From positions 1 through 41,065 of the forward strand of contig SZPD01000002.1 of assembly GCA_030263515.1 (NCBI GenBank): a DNA stretch of 41,065 nt. Direction: 5' to 3'. Below the pieces are notes generated by a model, which ran no database searches, was not told the DNA's origin, and was given only the letters and a program-made list of their open reading frames with translations. The position numbers were made by a program, and so were the translations under genes. Source of the DNA: Anaerolineae bacterium CFX9 (GTDB lineage Bacteria; Chloroflexota; Anaerolineae; Aggregatilineales; Phototrophicaceae). This document shows positions 1 through 8,973 of the stretch, piece by piece. The first letter of the stretch is position 1. Each line of letters starts with the position of its first letter.

Positions 1-1
1 C

Positions 2-535
2 CCGGCGATCGAAAATGCGTGGATCGGGCTGGCAGACGCGCGGATGGCTCGCGGGTTTTATGCCGAAGCCGGGCAGGCATACCGGCAGGTGATCGACCTC
101 AACCCGGATAACCTTGAGGCAGCACGTCGCCTCATCGAGGCGCTGGAGCTGTCCGGGAACGCTCAGGGCGCGGCACAGACCCTCAACGAGTTTTTGATCC
201 GCACCCGCGAAGAATTTATCGATGCGGGGCTGATCCCTGTCAAATCGAGCAAGGTGTTCGACATCGGACCGGAGCAGGCTTTCGTTCTCACGCTGGAAGT
301 ACCCACGCCGGCTCTGTTCGTCACGATCCGCGCTGAGAGCAGCGATCCGGGGGCGGATCCGGTGCTGGTGCTAAGAACCCCACCAGCAAACAGCGGATTT
401 CTCAGCAGCGATAACCTCAGCGATGTAAACCTGAACGCGGAAATCCGCACGATGCTGACAGGACCGGGACAGATTCAGATTGTGGTGGCGGTCAATAACC
501 CGGAAGGCGGCTTGGTGACCGTTTCTGTGGAGTAG
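2..535 (+). CDS. TPR-repeat protein with C-terminal PPC-like domain, 5' end missing
   Basis: The reading frame is open to the left edge, so the gene starts outside the window; the internal ATG at 44 is not a convincing start because residues before it continue the same helical pattern. The first ~50 visible residues contain a tetratricopeptide-type helix pair (AEAGQAYRQVIDLNPDN, then LEAARRLIEAL). The last ~95 residues are beta-rich and resemble a pre-peptidase C-terminal (PPC)-like sandwich (DPVLVLRTP, then GQIQIVVAVNNPEGG). TPR parts usually bind other proteins and PPC-like domains are common on exported proteins, so this is probably an envelope or secreted scaffold protein. Its exact function is unknown. 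It ends at a strong hairpin terminator shared with the convergent helicase gene. Confidence 0.7.
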   Translation, partial: PAIENAWIGLADARMARGFYAEAGQAYRQVIDLNPDNLEAARRLIEALELSGNAQGAAQTLNEFLIRTREEFIDAGLIPVKSSKVFDIGPEQAFVLTLEVPTPALFVTIRAESSDPGADPVLVLRTPPANSGFLSSDNLSDVNLNAEIRTMLTGPGQIQIVVAVNNPEGGLVTVSVE

Positions 536-540
536 CAGAA

Positions 541-586
541 AAACAAACAGCGCACAGTGCCCAAAACACTGTGCGCTGTTTTTGTT
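541..586. terminator. Bidirectional intrinsic terminator between convergent genes
   Basis: A perfect 13-bp stem is formed by ACAGCGCACAGTG (547-559) and CACTGTGCGCTGT (567-579) with a 7-base loop. It is followed by a T-run on the plus strand and preceded by an A-rich run (541-547), which gives a T-rich tail on the minus strand. It sits between the plus-strand TPR gene ending at 535 and the minus-strand helicase ending at 595, so it can end both transcripts. Confidence 0.85.
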
Positions 587-594
587 GCCAGGAC

Positions 595-1920
595 TCAGCC
601 TGTCGTCTGGCGTTCGCCGCTGGTATGACGATGGACGTGTTGCCCACCGCGTGAACCACCTTTACGCGCTATATGGCTATTTTCGCTGCGGCTGGAACGA
701 TTTGCCTGAGGCTGCCCTCTTCGGTTCTGTCCACCCTTAAACGACTTGCGAGCCTGATTCTGATGAGGTGCAGGCAGTTCAGGGAACACCGCCGCATGGG
801 GGTGATCGGTGACAACAGGGACTTTCAGCCGGATCAGCTTCTCGATATCGCGCAGATATGGACGCTCGTCGGCATCACAGAAGGAATAGGCGATCCCGGA
901 TGCGCCTGCGCGCGCCGTCCGCCCGATGCGATGGACGTAACTCTCCGGCTCATTCGGCAGATCGTAATTGATGACATGCGTGACATCCTCAACATCGATC
1001 CCACGTGCCGCGATATCCGTTGCCACCAGCACGCGCGTCCGCCCGGATTTGAAGTTGGAGAGCGCGCGTTCCCGCGCACCCTGCGTCTTGTTGCCGTGAA
1101 TGGCTTCAGCGCGAATGTGCGAACGTTCCAGCAGGCGCGTCAGTTTATCTGCGCCATGCTTGGTGCGCGTGAACACCAGCACGCGGCGAATACTGCTGTC
1201 CAGCAGCAGATGTTCGAGCAGCGCGCGCTTGTCCTGCTTCTCGACGAAGTAGACGGACTGGGCGATCTTCTCGACAGTCGTCGCCTGCGGCGTAACTTCC
1301 ACACGGACGGGATTGCTCAGGATGCTGTCTGCCAGGTCCTGAATATCCTGCGGCATGGTCGCCGAAAAGAGCATCGTCTGGCGTCTGGCGGGCAGCGCGC
1401 TGACTACCCGGCGAACGTCGTGGATGAACCCCATATCGAGCATGCGGTCGGCTTCATCCAGCACGAAGATCTCAACGGAATTCAGCGAGATGTAGCCCTG
1501 CCCCATCAGATCGAGCAGGCGTCCGGGAGTGGCGACGAGGATATCGACGCCGCGGCGCAGCGCCTGAACCTGGGGCGTCTGCCCGACGCCGCCAAAGATC
1601 ACCAGCGGCTTGAGGCGCGTGTTGCGCCCATAAGCAGAAAAGCTCTCGCCGATCTGCGTCGCAAGCTCACGAGTGGGAGAGAGAACAAGCGCACGGATGA
1701 CGCCGCCCTGACGGTTCTGATTCGCCAGATGCAGGCGCTGAAGGATAGGAAGCGCGAACGCCGCCGTCTTGCCAGTGCCCGTCTGCGCACAGCCGATGAG
1801 ATCACGGCCGGCTGCCAGATGCGGGATCGCCTGTGCCTGGATCGGCGTAGGTTCTGTGTAACCTTCCGCGCGCAGGGCGCGCAGCAAGGGATCGATCAGG
1901 TTAAGTTCTTGAAATTGCAT
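595..1920 (-). CDS. rhlE: DEAD-box ATP-dependent RNA helicase, RhlE-like
   Basis: This 441-residue protein unwinds RNA duplexes using ATP and probably acts in ribosome assembly or RNA turnover in the cytoplasm. All family motifs are visible in order: Q motif (about residues 3-32, with PTPIQ), Walker A AQTGTGKT (K51), PTRELA (82-87), DEAD (155-158), SAT (186-188), ARGIDV (305-310) and HRIGRTAR (330-337). The last ~55 residues are a basic, Gly/Arg/Ser-rich tail of the type that gives DEAD-box proteins extra RNA contact. GAGG lies four bases before the ATG. A perfect TATAAT with an extended TG lies ~130 bases upstream, so the mRNA may have a long leader. The RhlE subgroup is assigned from overall likeness; the helicase call is certain. 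Confidence 0.95.
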   Translation of the reverse strand: MQFQELNLIDPLLRALRAEGYTEPTPIQAQAIPHLAAGRDLIGCAQTGTGKTAAFALPILQRLHLANQNRQGGVIRALVLSPTRELATQIGESFSAYGRNTRLKPLVIFGGVGQTPQVQALRRGVDILVATPGRLLDLMGQGYISLNSVEIFVLDEADRMLDMGFIHDVRRVVSALPARRQTMLFSATMPQDIQDLADSILSNPVRVEVTPQATTVEKIAQSVYFVEKQDKRALLEHLLLDSSIRRVLVFTRTKHGADKLTRLLERSHIRAEAIHGNKTQGARERALSNFKSGRTRVLVATDIAARGIDVEDVTHVINYDLPNEPESYVHRIGRTARAGASGIAYSFCDADERPYLRDIEKLIRLKVPVVTDHPHAAVFPELPAPHQNQARKSFKGGQNRRGQPQANRSSRSENSHIARKGGSRGGQHVHRHTSGERQTTG

Positions 1921-2056
1921 AGTGCCTCAGGTGTTAGCGTGAATATGCCAATCCCGTAGAACAACGGCACACTCACTCGGAAAACAGGATGATTTGACTG
2001 TGGAATGAACAGTGATGGGGGTGCTGCACTAATCAGTCTCAATCGCGTCGGAGAGC

Positions 2057-2065
2057 ATTATAGCA
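2057..2065 (-). promoter_or_regulatory. Extended -10 promoter element upstream of the RNA helicase
   Basis: Read on the minus strand this is TGCTATAAT: a perfect -10 hexamer with the TG of an extended -10. No good -35 is seen at 16-18 bases, which fits an extended -10 promoter. Transcription would start near 2050, leaving a leader of about 130 bases before the helicase ATG at 1920. The 185-base gap between mutS and the helicase holds nothing else I recognise. Confidence 0.5.
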
Positions 2066-2105
2066 TACTTTGACGCGAATAGTACCGAGCGAACGGGAGC
2101 GGCGG

Positions 2106-4730
2106 CTAATCGTCGGCATTCGCCAGCCGCTTCAGTTCATAAAGCTGCGTGAGCGCTTCGATCGGGCTGAGATGATCGACTTCCAGCGCTTTGAGCGCCG
2201 CCAGCGCCGGGTTTGGCTTTTCATTGAAGAAACTCATCTGCCCGGCTGCAACCGCCGCCGACTGGCGGGTGCGCTTCTGGCGGGGAAGTTCAAAATCAGC
2301 GCTCTGCGTCTCCAGCATTTCCAGCAGCGCTTTGGCACGTTCAACCACTGGGCGCGGCAGCCCCGCCAACTGCGCCACATGAACGCCGTAACTGCGATCA
2401 GCGCCGCCGGGGATGACCCGGTGAAGAAATACGACCTGATCGCCCTCTTCCGCCACAGCGACGTTGAAGTTGCGCGCCCGTGGCAGAATATTCGGCAGTT
2501 CGGTTAGCTCATGATAATGGGTGGCGAAAAGCGTCCGGCAGTTCAGGCGCGGGTTATTGTGGATGTACTCGATCACAGCGCGCGCGATCGCCAGTCCGTC
2601 GTAAGTCGAGGTCCCACGCCCGACCTCATCAAGGATCAGCAGGCTGCGCCGCGTGCTGCCGGAAAGCAGGCGCGCCGTCTCGATCATCTCCACCATGAAA
2701 GTGCTGTGCCCGGCATGAATTTCATCCTGCGCGCCAATCCGCGCAAAGATCCGGTCTACCACGCCGATCTGCGCTTCATCCGCCGGGACGAAGCTGCCGA
2801 TCTGCGCCATCAGCGTGATGATCGCGACCTGGCGAATGTAGGTCGATTTCCCCGCCATGTTCGGGCCGGTGATGATATGCACCCGCGACATGCTGTCAAA
2901 ATGCGTGTCATTGGGCACATAGCGATAGCCGCCTTCCAGCATCTTCTCGACTACCGGATGCCTGCCCGCATGGATGATCAGCAGATCGTTATCGGTGAGC
3001 TGCGGTCTTGTGTATCCCTCTCGCGATGCCACATCGGCGAGCGAAGCAAAGGCATCCAGATGCGCCAGCGCGCGCGCCGTCCGGATCAGCCGTTCCGCAT
3101 GTTCGCACAGCGCGTCACACAGTTCTTCAAACAGCCGCCGTTCCACGCTGAGGATCTGTTCCTCGGCATTCAGCACCAGCGTCTCGTATTCCTTGAGTGC
3201 CGGCGTGATATAGCGCTCGGCATTGACCAGCGTCTGCTTGCGGATATAGTCCGCCGGCACTTTATCGCTGTTGGCATGGCTGACTTCGATGTAGTACCCA
3301 AAGACCTTGTTGAAGCCGATCTTGAGCGATGCGATGCCGGTACGCTGGCGTTCAGCAGGTTCGAGATTGGCGATCCACTCGCGGGCATCGCGGGTAGCAT
3401 GATAGATCGAGTCCAGTTCTTCGGAATAACCTGCACGGATGATCCCCGTCACATTGAGGCTGGCAGGCGGTTCATCCGTGATCGCCCGCTCGACGAGATC
3501 GACGACATCCGCACAGGGATCGAGCCGCCTGGCCAGCTCACGGAGCGCAGGGCTGGACTCGATCAGCGAGCGAATCCGGGGCACAACCGAGAGGCTGCCG
3601 CGCAGCGCGATCAGATCGCGCGGGGTGGCGCTTCCCGCAGCAAGCCGGTTGCTCAGACGTTCGAGATCGCTCACGCCGCGCAGCAGATCGCGGATTTCGG
3701 CGCGGAGCATTTCATCTCCAAAAAGCGCCTGCACCGCATCAAGCCGGGCATTCAGCCGCTTCAGGTCAAGCAGCGGCTGCCCGATCCATGTCCTGAGCAG
3801 GCGCGCGCCCATGGCCGTGATCGTGCGATCAAGCACACCGAGCAGGCTGCCCTTGCTCTGGCGGTTGCGGATCGTCTCGGTCAGCTCCAGGTTGCGCCGC
3901 GTGAACGGATCCAGCACCATGAAGTCCTGCGTCGAATAGGAGCGGATGGTTGTCAGTTGAGCCAGGCTGCTTTTCTGCGTCTCGCGCAGATACTGGACGA
4001 CCGCGCCGGCTGCGCTGATCGCTGCCGGAAGTTCAGCCAGCCCCAGCCCATCAAGCGTGCTGACATTGAAGTGCGTGATGAGGGCATTCTCCGCGTGCGA
4101 ATGCTCGAAGCGCCAGTCTGCCACCGGCGTCAGGTGAATACCTGCGGGCAGCGAGACACCGCGATTTGCCCAGCCCTGCGGCAGCAGGACTTCTCGCGGT
4201 GAAAGACGCGCAAGCTCTTCCAGGACCAGCACTGCCACGTTATCGCCTGCCAGTTCGGTCACGGCGAACTCGCCCGTCGTGATCTCGGCATAGGCAATAC
4301 CGGCGCGCTGCCAGTGCCCTGTCTCCACATCACCCACGGGATGAATGGCCAGCAGATAGTTCGGCTGATTTTCCTTCAGCAGTTCTGGCTCTGTCACCGT
4401 TCCCGGCGTCACGACGCGCGTCACTTCGCGTTCGACGATCCCGCGGCCGTTCGGCTCGCTGACCTGCTCGCAGACGGCGACATGATAGCCCTTCTCGATC
4501 AGGCGAGCGATGTAGTTGTCCACCGCATGATGTGGAACGCCGGCCATCGGGATGCGCTGAGATTTGCTCACGGGACGGCTGGTCAGCACCAGATCAAGCT
4601 CGCGCGCGGCGATCTCTGCATCCTCGTCAAACGTCTCGTAGAAATCCCCCAGCCGAAAGAAAAGAATGCAGTCCGGATACTGGCGCTTCACGTCGAGATA
4701 CTGTTGACGCAGCGGGGTGACTTCACTCAT
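2106..4730 (-). CDS. mutS: DNA mismatch repair protein MutS
   Basis: This 874-residue ATPase recognises mismatches and small loops in DNA and starts mismatch repair. The N-terminal mismatch-binding motif F-x-E is present as GDFYETF (F30, E32), which marks a MutS1-type protein rather than MutS2. The ATPase domain has Walker A GPNMAGKST (about residue 620), HSTFMVEM, Walker B LILDEVGRGTSTYDG and FATHYHEL. The length is normal for the family. No mutL is present in the window, so the partner is encoded elsewhere. The gene is divergent from the ROK kinase gene, with a 108-base gap that carries a plausible minus-strand promoter. Confidence 0.98.
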   Translation of the reverse strand: MSEVTPLRQQYLDVKRQYPDCILFFRLGDFYETFDEDAEIAARELDLVLTSRPVSKSQRIPMAGVPHHAVDNYIARLIEKGYHVAVCEQVSEPNGRGIVEREVTRVVTPGTVTEPELLKENQPNYLLAIHPVGDVETGHWQRAGIAYAEITTGEFAVTELAGDNVAVLVLEELARLSPREVLLPQGWANRGVSLPAGIHLTPVADWRFEHSHAENALITHFNVSTLDGLGLAELPAAISAAGAVVQYLRETQKSSLAQLTTIRSYSTQDFMVLDPFTRRNLELTETIRNRQSKGSLLGVLDRTITAMGARLLRTWIGQPLLDLKRLNARLDAVQALFGDEMLRAEIRDLLRGVSDLERLSNRLAAGSATPRDLIALRGSLSVVPRIRSLIESSPALRELARRLDPCADVVDLVERAITDEPPASLNVTGIIRAGYSEELDSIYHATRDAREWIANLEPAERQRTGIASLKIGFNKVFGYYIEVSHANSDKVPADYIRKQTLVNAERYITPALKEYETLVLNAEEQILSVERRLFEELCDALCEHAERLIRTARALAHLDAFASLADVASREGYTRPQLTDNDLLIIHAGRHPVVEKMLEGGYRYVPNDTHFDSMSRVHIITGPNMAGKSTYIRQVAIITLMAQIGSFVPADEAQIGVVDRIFARIGAQDEIHAGHSTFMVEMIETARLLSGSTRRSLLILDEVGRGTSTYDGLAIARAVIEYIHNNPRLNCRTLFATHYHELTELPNILPRARNFNVAVAEEGDQVVFLHRVIPGGADRSYGVHVAQLAGLPRPVVERAKALLEMLETQSADFELPRQKRTRQSAAVAAGQMSFFNEKPNPALAALKALEVDHLSPIEALTQLYELKRLANADD

Positions 4731-4790
4731 TAGCGTAACTCATCGTCTTGAAGGATAATCGTTCCATAGAGTCGGTGCAGTTGAACAAGT

Positions 4791-4819
4791 ATTCTAACAG
4801 GAGCGCTGCTGGCATACAA
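4791..4819 (-). promoter_or_regulatory. Possible mutS promoter
   Basis: On the minus strand there is TTGTAT (4819-4814), a 17-base spacer and TAGAAT (4796-4791). The -10 matches consensus at 5 of 6 positions and the -35 at only 3 of 6. Transcription would start near 4784, about 55 bases before the mutS ATG. Confidence 0.35.
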
Positions 4820-4826
4820 CCAGCGC
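4803..4826. repeat. Inverted repeat in the mutS/ROK divergent region
   Basis: GCGCTG (4803-4808) pairs with CAGCGC (4821-4826), and a competing CTGG/CCAG pair lies inside. The loop contains the proposed -35 of mutS, and the repeat ends 12 bases before the ROK start codon. It could be an operator or a 5'-UTR hairpin of the ROK gene; there is no direct evidence for either. Confidence 0.3.
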
Positions 4827-4838
4827 CGAACAAAAACC

Positions 4839-5816
4839 ATGAGTCTGATTATCGGTGTTGACCTCGGTGGAACGCGCCTGCGCGCTGCGCGTCTCGACCA
4901 TGATCTGGAAGTGCTGGAGCGCGAAGAAACGCTGACGATGGCGGATGAAGGTTTCGATGCCACGTTTGAACGTATCAAAACGATCATTCAGCACCGCATC
5001 CGCGAAGGCGAAATGATCACCGGGATCGGCGTCTCGATACCGGGCCCTACCAACCCGTTCTCCGGCGTGGTTGAGTTGGGGACTAACCTGAAGGGATGGG
5101 AAAATGTCCCGCTGATGCAGTTGTTGGGCGATCACTTCCACGCGCCAGTTTACATCGGCAACGACGCCAATGTGGCGGCATTAGCCGAAACCGTCAAGGG
5201 CGCGGCGCAGAACTACCGTCATGTGATCTTCATCACCGTCAGCACCGGGATCGGCGGCGGGATCATCGTGGATGGACGGCTGCTGCTGGGGAAAAGCGGG
5301 CTGGGCGCAGAAGTCGGGCATATGGTGATCGCCACGGAAGAAGGGCACATTTCGACGCTCGAAAAGGAGTCCGCCGGACCTTCGATGGCGCGGCGCGCCC
5401 GACGGCTGATCGAGGAGGGCGCGCGCTCGATGATCACCGATCTCGTCAGCGGCGATCTGGGAAAGATCAGCGGCAAGCACATCGGGCAGGCGGCGCAGGC
5501 AGGAGACAAACTGGCGCTGGAGATCGTGCAGCGTTCCGGGCGTATCCTGGGCTACGGCGTCACCAGCCTGCTGCACATCTTCAATCCAGAGATCATCGTC
5601 TTCGGCGGCGGCGTCAGCACGCTGGGAGATCTGCTCTTTAACCCCATGCGCGAGGCGATGGAAGCGACGGTGATCGACAATGCCTACATCCGGGATCTGA
5701 AGATCGCGCGTGCAGCGCTGGGCGATAATGTCAGCCTGGTGGGGGCTGGCGCGCTGGTGATCACCCACGGCGGCGTGGAGAAGATCAGCGCGATCCGCGC
5801 GCAGCTCGATGCCTGA
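4839..5816 (+). CDS. ROK-family sugar kinase (glucokinase-like) without the zinc-binding cysteine motif
   Basis: This 325-residue protein has the actin-like ATPase fold of ROK kinases, which phosphorylate glucose or related sugars. Visible motifs are the phosphate-1 loop GVDLGGTRLR (residues 6-15), GVSIPGP, the catalytic NDANVAALAE, STGIGGGIIVDG and EVGHMV. There is no DNA-binding domain, so it is a kinase and not a ROK repressor. The usual cluster CxCGxxGCxE after EVGH is absent: the protein runs from EVGHMVIATEEGH to STLEKESAGP with no cysteine there. Substrate is not predictable beyond a hexose. No clear Shine-Dalgarno lies just before the ATG. The histidine kinase gene follows after 70 bases. 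Confidence 0.9.
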   Translation: MSLIIGVDLGGTRLRAARLDHDLEVLEREETLTMADEGFDATFERIKTIIQHRIREGEMITGIGVSIPGPTNPFSGVVELGTNLKGWENVPLMQLLGDHFHAPVYIGNDANVAALAETVKGAAQNYRHVIFITVSTGIGGGIIVDGRLLLGKSGLGAEVGHMVIATEEGHISTLEKESAGPSMARRARRLIEEGARSMITDLVSGDLGKISGKHIGQAAQAGDKLALEIVQRSGRILGYGVTSLLHIFNPEIIVFGGGVSTLGDLLFNPMREAMEATVIDNAYIRDLKIARAALGDNVSLVGAGALVITHGGVEKISAIRAQLDA

Positions 5817-5874
5817 CAGCGCCCTGATTCGTCGAACATCATCCCTTCCGATATAAATCTAATGGGCGGCATGG

Positions 5875-5880
5875 TACACT
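5875..5880 (+). promoter_or_regulatory. Possible -10 of a leaderless histidine-kinase transcript
   Basis: TACACT ends exactly six bases before the ATG at 5887, and no Shine-Dalgarno is visible before that ATG. A -10 at this distance would place the transcript start at or next to the start codon. TATAAA (5852-5857) is an alternative -10 that would give a short leader. Confidence 0.35.
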
Positions 5881-5886
5881 TCGACC

Positions 5887-7464
5887 ATGCTCACACTTCT
5901 CGATTACCGTGTCCGCCAGCGCGATTTTCTGCTGGATATCCTCCGTGCGATCACGGCTCAGCTTGACCTTGCCGAGGTCCTGAAGCTGGTTCTGAACGCA
6001 TCCAATGTCATGCTTGGTGGGCAGGCAGGCATCATTGCCCTGCGCGACCCGCTGACAGAGGAATACCGGATTCGCGCCATTCTGGGTATCGAGACGAGCG
6101 CCGTCCCCGGCTTGCAGAAACAGGTGAATGATCTGATCGCGTCGTTCGACGAGACGCAGACTTACGACGATGTTGAGCACAAGCTGGACGCGATCGCTTC
6201 GGCGCTTGATCCCCGTTTTCGCAAGGCATTTGCCATTCCCCTGGCCATCGCGGGTGAGGCGCTTGGGGTACTGATCGTTTTCCGCACCTACCGCGGCAGT
6301 GCCACCATCGACGACATTCAGGTGCTTCAGAGTTTTGCCGATCAGGCATCGATCGCCGTGCAGAACGCGCAGCTCTACCAGCGCATCGACCAGGAACGGC
6401 GGAGGCTCGGCGCGATCCTTCAGCACAGCGCAGACGGGATCATGATCCTCGACGCGAACGAGAAAATCGTCGGCTTCAACCGCCAGCTTGAAAAGATGAC
6501 GGGCTGGACAGCCCAGGACGCCATCGGCCTGCATCAGGATGAAGTCATCACATGGAAACGGCTGGAAAAAGGCGATTTCAAGCTGGCAGTCGAGGATGGA
6601 TGGCCGTTTCGACGACCTGCCGACGCGCCGGAAGAAACTCTCTATGTGGAAGGCGACCTGCAGCGCCGGGATGGAATGTCGCTGAGCATCGGCATCCGCT
6701 ATGCGCCGCTGATCTCAGCCGAAGGTGAGCTGACCAATATCATCGCCAACATCCGCGATATCACCAATTTCCGGCAGGCTCAGGAAATGCAGAACGTCTT
6801 CATTTCGACGATTTCGCACGAGCTGAAGACGCCGGTCGCCCTGATCAAGGGTTACGCTGCCACACTACGGCGGGATGATGTAGAATTCGAAGCGCCGCTC
6901 ATCCGCGAGTACAGCGGCGTGATCGAGGAAGAAGCTGATCGCCTGACCGGGCTGATCGAAAATCTGCTCACGGCAAGCCGTCTGCAAGCGGAAAGAACCC
7001 TTCGGCTCAGCATGGGCGATATTCACCTGGATGAGCTTGCCGAACGCGCCGTCGAACGCTATCGCACCCAGTCGCAGATTCACCGTTTCAGCACGCACTT
7101 TCCGCCGCAGTTCCCGACGATCAGCGGCGATGAGGTCAAGCTGCGCCAGGTTCTGGACAATCTGCTGAGCAACGCCGTCAAATACTCGCCAGAAGGCGGA
7201 AAGATTGAAGTGGGGGGCAGCTTCACCGACACGCACGTCACGCTTTATGTTCGTGATGAAGGGGTCGGGATGAGCGAAGCTGACCGCGAGCATCTGTTTG
7301 AACGATTCTACCGAGTCGATAATGCCCTCAGCCGAAAGACGCAGGGAACCGGTCTGGGGCTGTATCTGTCAAAAGCGATCATCGAAGCGCACGGCGGAAC
7401 CCTGACCGTCGAGAGCGCCATCGGCAAGGGATCCACATTTTTCGTCACCCTGCCATTGAACTGA
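5887..7464 (+). CDS. Soluble sensor histidine kinase (GAF-PAS-HisKA-HATPase)
   Basis: This 525-residue kinase senses a signal and autophosphorylates on histidine. The order is GAF domain (about 15-165), PAS domain (about 175-290), dimerisation/phosphoacceptor domain with SHELKTPV (H311), and an ATPase domain with N-box DNLLSNAVKYSPEGG, G1 DEGVGMS, F-box FERFYRV and G2 GTGLGLYLSKAI. No membrane segment is seen, so it should act in the cytoplasm. No response regulator is adjacent; the only one in the window is 9 kb away on the other strand. The CpXC-domain gene follows after 16 bases and is likely cotranscribed. Confidence 0.93.
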   Translation: MLTLLDYRVRQRDFLLDILRAITAQLDLAEVLKLVLNASNVMLGGQAGIIALRDPLTEEYRIRAILGIETSAVPGLQKQVNDLIASFDETQTYDDVEHKLDAIASALDPRFRKAFAIPLAIAGEALGVLIVFRTYRGSATIDDIQVLQSFADQASIAVQNAQLYQRIDQERRRLGAILQHSADGIMILDANEKIVGFNRQLEKMTGWTAQDAIGLHQDEVITWKRLEKGDFKLAVEDGWPFRRPADAPEETLYVEGDLQRRDGMSLSIGIRYAPLISAEGELTNIIANIRDITNFRQAQEMQNVFISTISHELKTPVALIKGYAATLRRDDVEFEAPLIREYSGVIEEEADRLTGLIENLLTASRLQAERTLRLSMGDIHLDELAERAVERYRTQSQIHRFSTHFPPQFPTISGDEVKLRQVLDNLLSNAVKYSPEGGKIEVGGSFTDTHVTLYVRDEGVGMSEADREHLFERFYRVDNALSRKTQGTGLGLYLSKAIIEAHGGTLTVESAIGKGSTFFVTLPLN

Positions 7465-7480
7465 ACCTACCGGAGAAATC

Positions 7481-8833
7481 ATGCCCAAGCGAACTGTCAT
7501 CACCTGTCCAAACTGCCGCACACAGTCCCCATTCACTGTTGAAACCGTGATCGACGCATCCCGCGATCCGGACGCCAAGGTGCGGCTGCTCTCAGGACGA
7601 ATCAACACCTTCCGCTGCCCCGCCTGCGGCGCACCGATCAATCTCAGCGCGCCGATCCTCTATCATGACCCGGCGCACGAACTGCTGATGGCTTACGTGC
7701 CGATGGAGCTGAACCTGGGCAAGGATGGCGAACAGCGGATGCTGGGCGAACTGATGAACGAGCTGAACACGCTCATCCCGCGCGATCAGTTCAAGGGCTA
7801 TATGTTCCAGCCGAAGCAGACTCTCTCGATGCAGGGCCTGATCGACGCGGTGCTGCAAGCGGACGGCGTGACGCCGGAGATGATGGCGCAGCAGAAAGAG
7901 CGAGTTCGCCTTCTGGAAACACTGCTCGGCACACCGCCTGATCAGCTTGAAACCGCCATCCGGCAGGCGGACGCCCAGATCGATATGCAGTTCATGCAGA
8001 TGCTCTCACTGATGATCCAGCGCACGGCCGCCGAAGGTCAGCAGGAGATCGCCGAGCAGATGATGGATGTGCAGGAAATGCTGATGGCGCATTCCACCGT
8101 CGGCGCAGAACTGATCGAGCAGGCGAAGCGGCAGCGCGAAACTGTGCAGACCGTCGCCGATGAACTCAACGCCTACGGCGCTAACATGACGCGCGAGGAC
8201 TTCGTGAACGTCGTCGTGAGCTATGCAGACGACGATCAGAAACTTCAGGCGCTGGTGGGGCTGGCGCGCCCGGCGCTGGATTATCAGTTCTTTGAGACGC
8301 TCACCTCACGGATCGGCAGCGCCTCGGAGGGAGACCGCCCACGGCTGGAAAGCCTGCGGGATCGGCTGCTCCAACTGACCCAGATGGTCGATCAGCAGGC
8401 TCAGGCGGCGCTGGCAGAAGCCGCGGGCATCCTGCGGGCGCTCGTCAACAGCCCGGAGCAGGATGCGCTGATCCAGCAGTACCTGCCGGCATTTGACGAT
8501 ACGTTCATGGCTGTCCTTTCTGCCAATATTCAGGAAAGCGAACGCCGCGGCGACATTCAGATGTCTGCAAAGCTCAAGGAACTCTACAGCAAGATCATGA
8601 ATGCCCTGCGCGAGACGATGCAGCCTGAGCTGAAATTCATCAACGATCTGCTGGCACAGCCCTCTGCCGATGAGGCGCTGCGCATGATCCGCGCCGACGC
8701 GCCTCAGTATGGAGCCGGGCTGCTGGAGTGGTTCGACATGGTGCAGGATGCCATCGCCCAGCGGGGCGACCCTGCCATCGCCGAACGCCTGAATCTTCTG
8801 CGTCAGGAAGTTGAGGGCGTCCTCAATAACTGA
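7481..8833 (+). CDS. CpXC-domain protein of unknown function
   Basis: The 450-residue product starts with a zinc-ribbon-like CpXC module: CPNC at residues 9-12 and CPACG at 46-50. After it comes the family pattern of a beta-rich region (NLSAPILYHDPAHELLMAYVP). The remaining ~330 residues are long amphipathic helices rich in Q, E, L and A, probably coiled coil. No signal peptide or membrane segment is seen. The CpXC domain is a putative metal-binding module; the function is not known to me. A good GGAGA lies before the ATG. The gene is 16 bases behind the histidine kinase, which suggests that the two work together, and it ends at a strong terminator. Confidence 0.85.
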   Translation: MPKRTVITCPNCRTQSPFTVETVIDASRDPDAKVRLLSGRINTFRCPACGAPINLSAPILYHDPAHELLMAYVPMELNLGKDGEQRMLGELMNELNTLIPRDQFKGYMFQPKQTLSMQGLIDAVLQADGVTPEMMAQQKERVRLLETLLGTPPDQLETAIRQADAQIDMQFMQMLSLMIQRTAAEGQQEIAEQMMDVQEMLMAHSTVGAELIEQAKRQRETVQTVADELNAYGANMTREDFVNVVVSYADDDQKLQALVGLARPALDYQFFETLTSRIGSASEGDRPRLESLRDRLLQLTQMVDQQAQAALAEAAGILRALVNSPEQDALIQQYLPAFDDTFMAVLSANIQESERRGDIQMSAKLKELYSKIMNALRETMQPELKFINDLLAQPSADEALRMIRADAPQYGAGLLEWFDMVQDAIAQRGDPAIAERLNLLRQEVEGVLNN

Positions 8834-8840
8834 TCCCTGA

Positions 8841-8875
8841 AGACCCTTCCGAAAATTACGGAAGGGTCTTTTTCT
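8841..8875 (+). terminator. Intrinsic terminator after the kinase/CpXC operon
   Basis: A 12-bp stem is formed by AAGACCCTTCCG (8841-8852) and CGGAAGGGTCTT (8860-8871), with loop AAAATTA and a T-run (8870-8874). It lies 8 bases after the CpXC stop codon. Confidence 0.9.
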
Positions 8876-8973
8876 TCCCTCAACACCGTCATAAATCCCT
8901 ACGTATCCCCTACGCAGGATGGAAATTTCTGTGGGCATCCCTTAAACTTGCGCGCTAAATGACTCCCGTTGAT

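Noticed and set aside
673-1959. 428-residue open frame antisense to the RNA helicase
   Set aside because: It mirrors the helicase codons, has no domain or Shine-Dalgarno and is rich in His, Arg and Gln, as expected for the opposite strand of a GC-rich gene.
2511-4202. 563-residue open frame antisense to mutS
   Set aside because: It covers conserved MutS motifs on the other strand and has no recognisable fold; it is a shadow.
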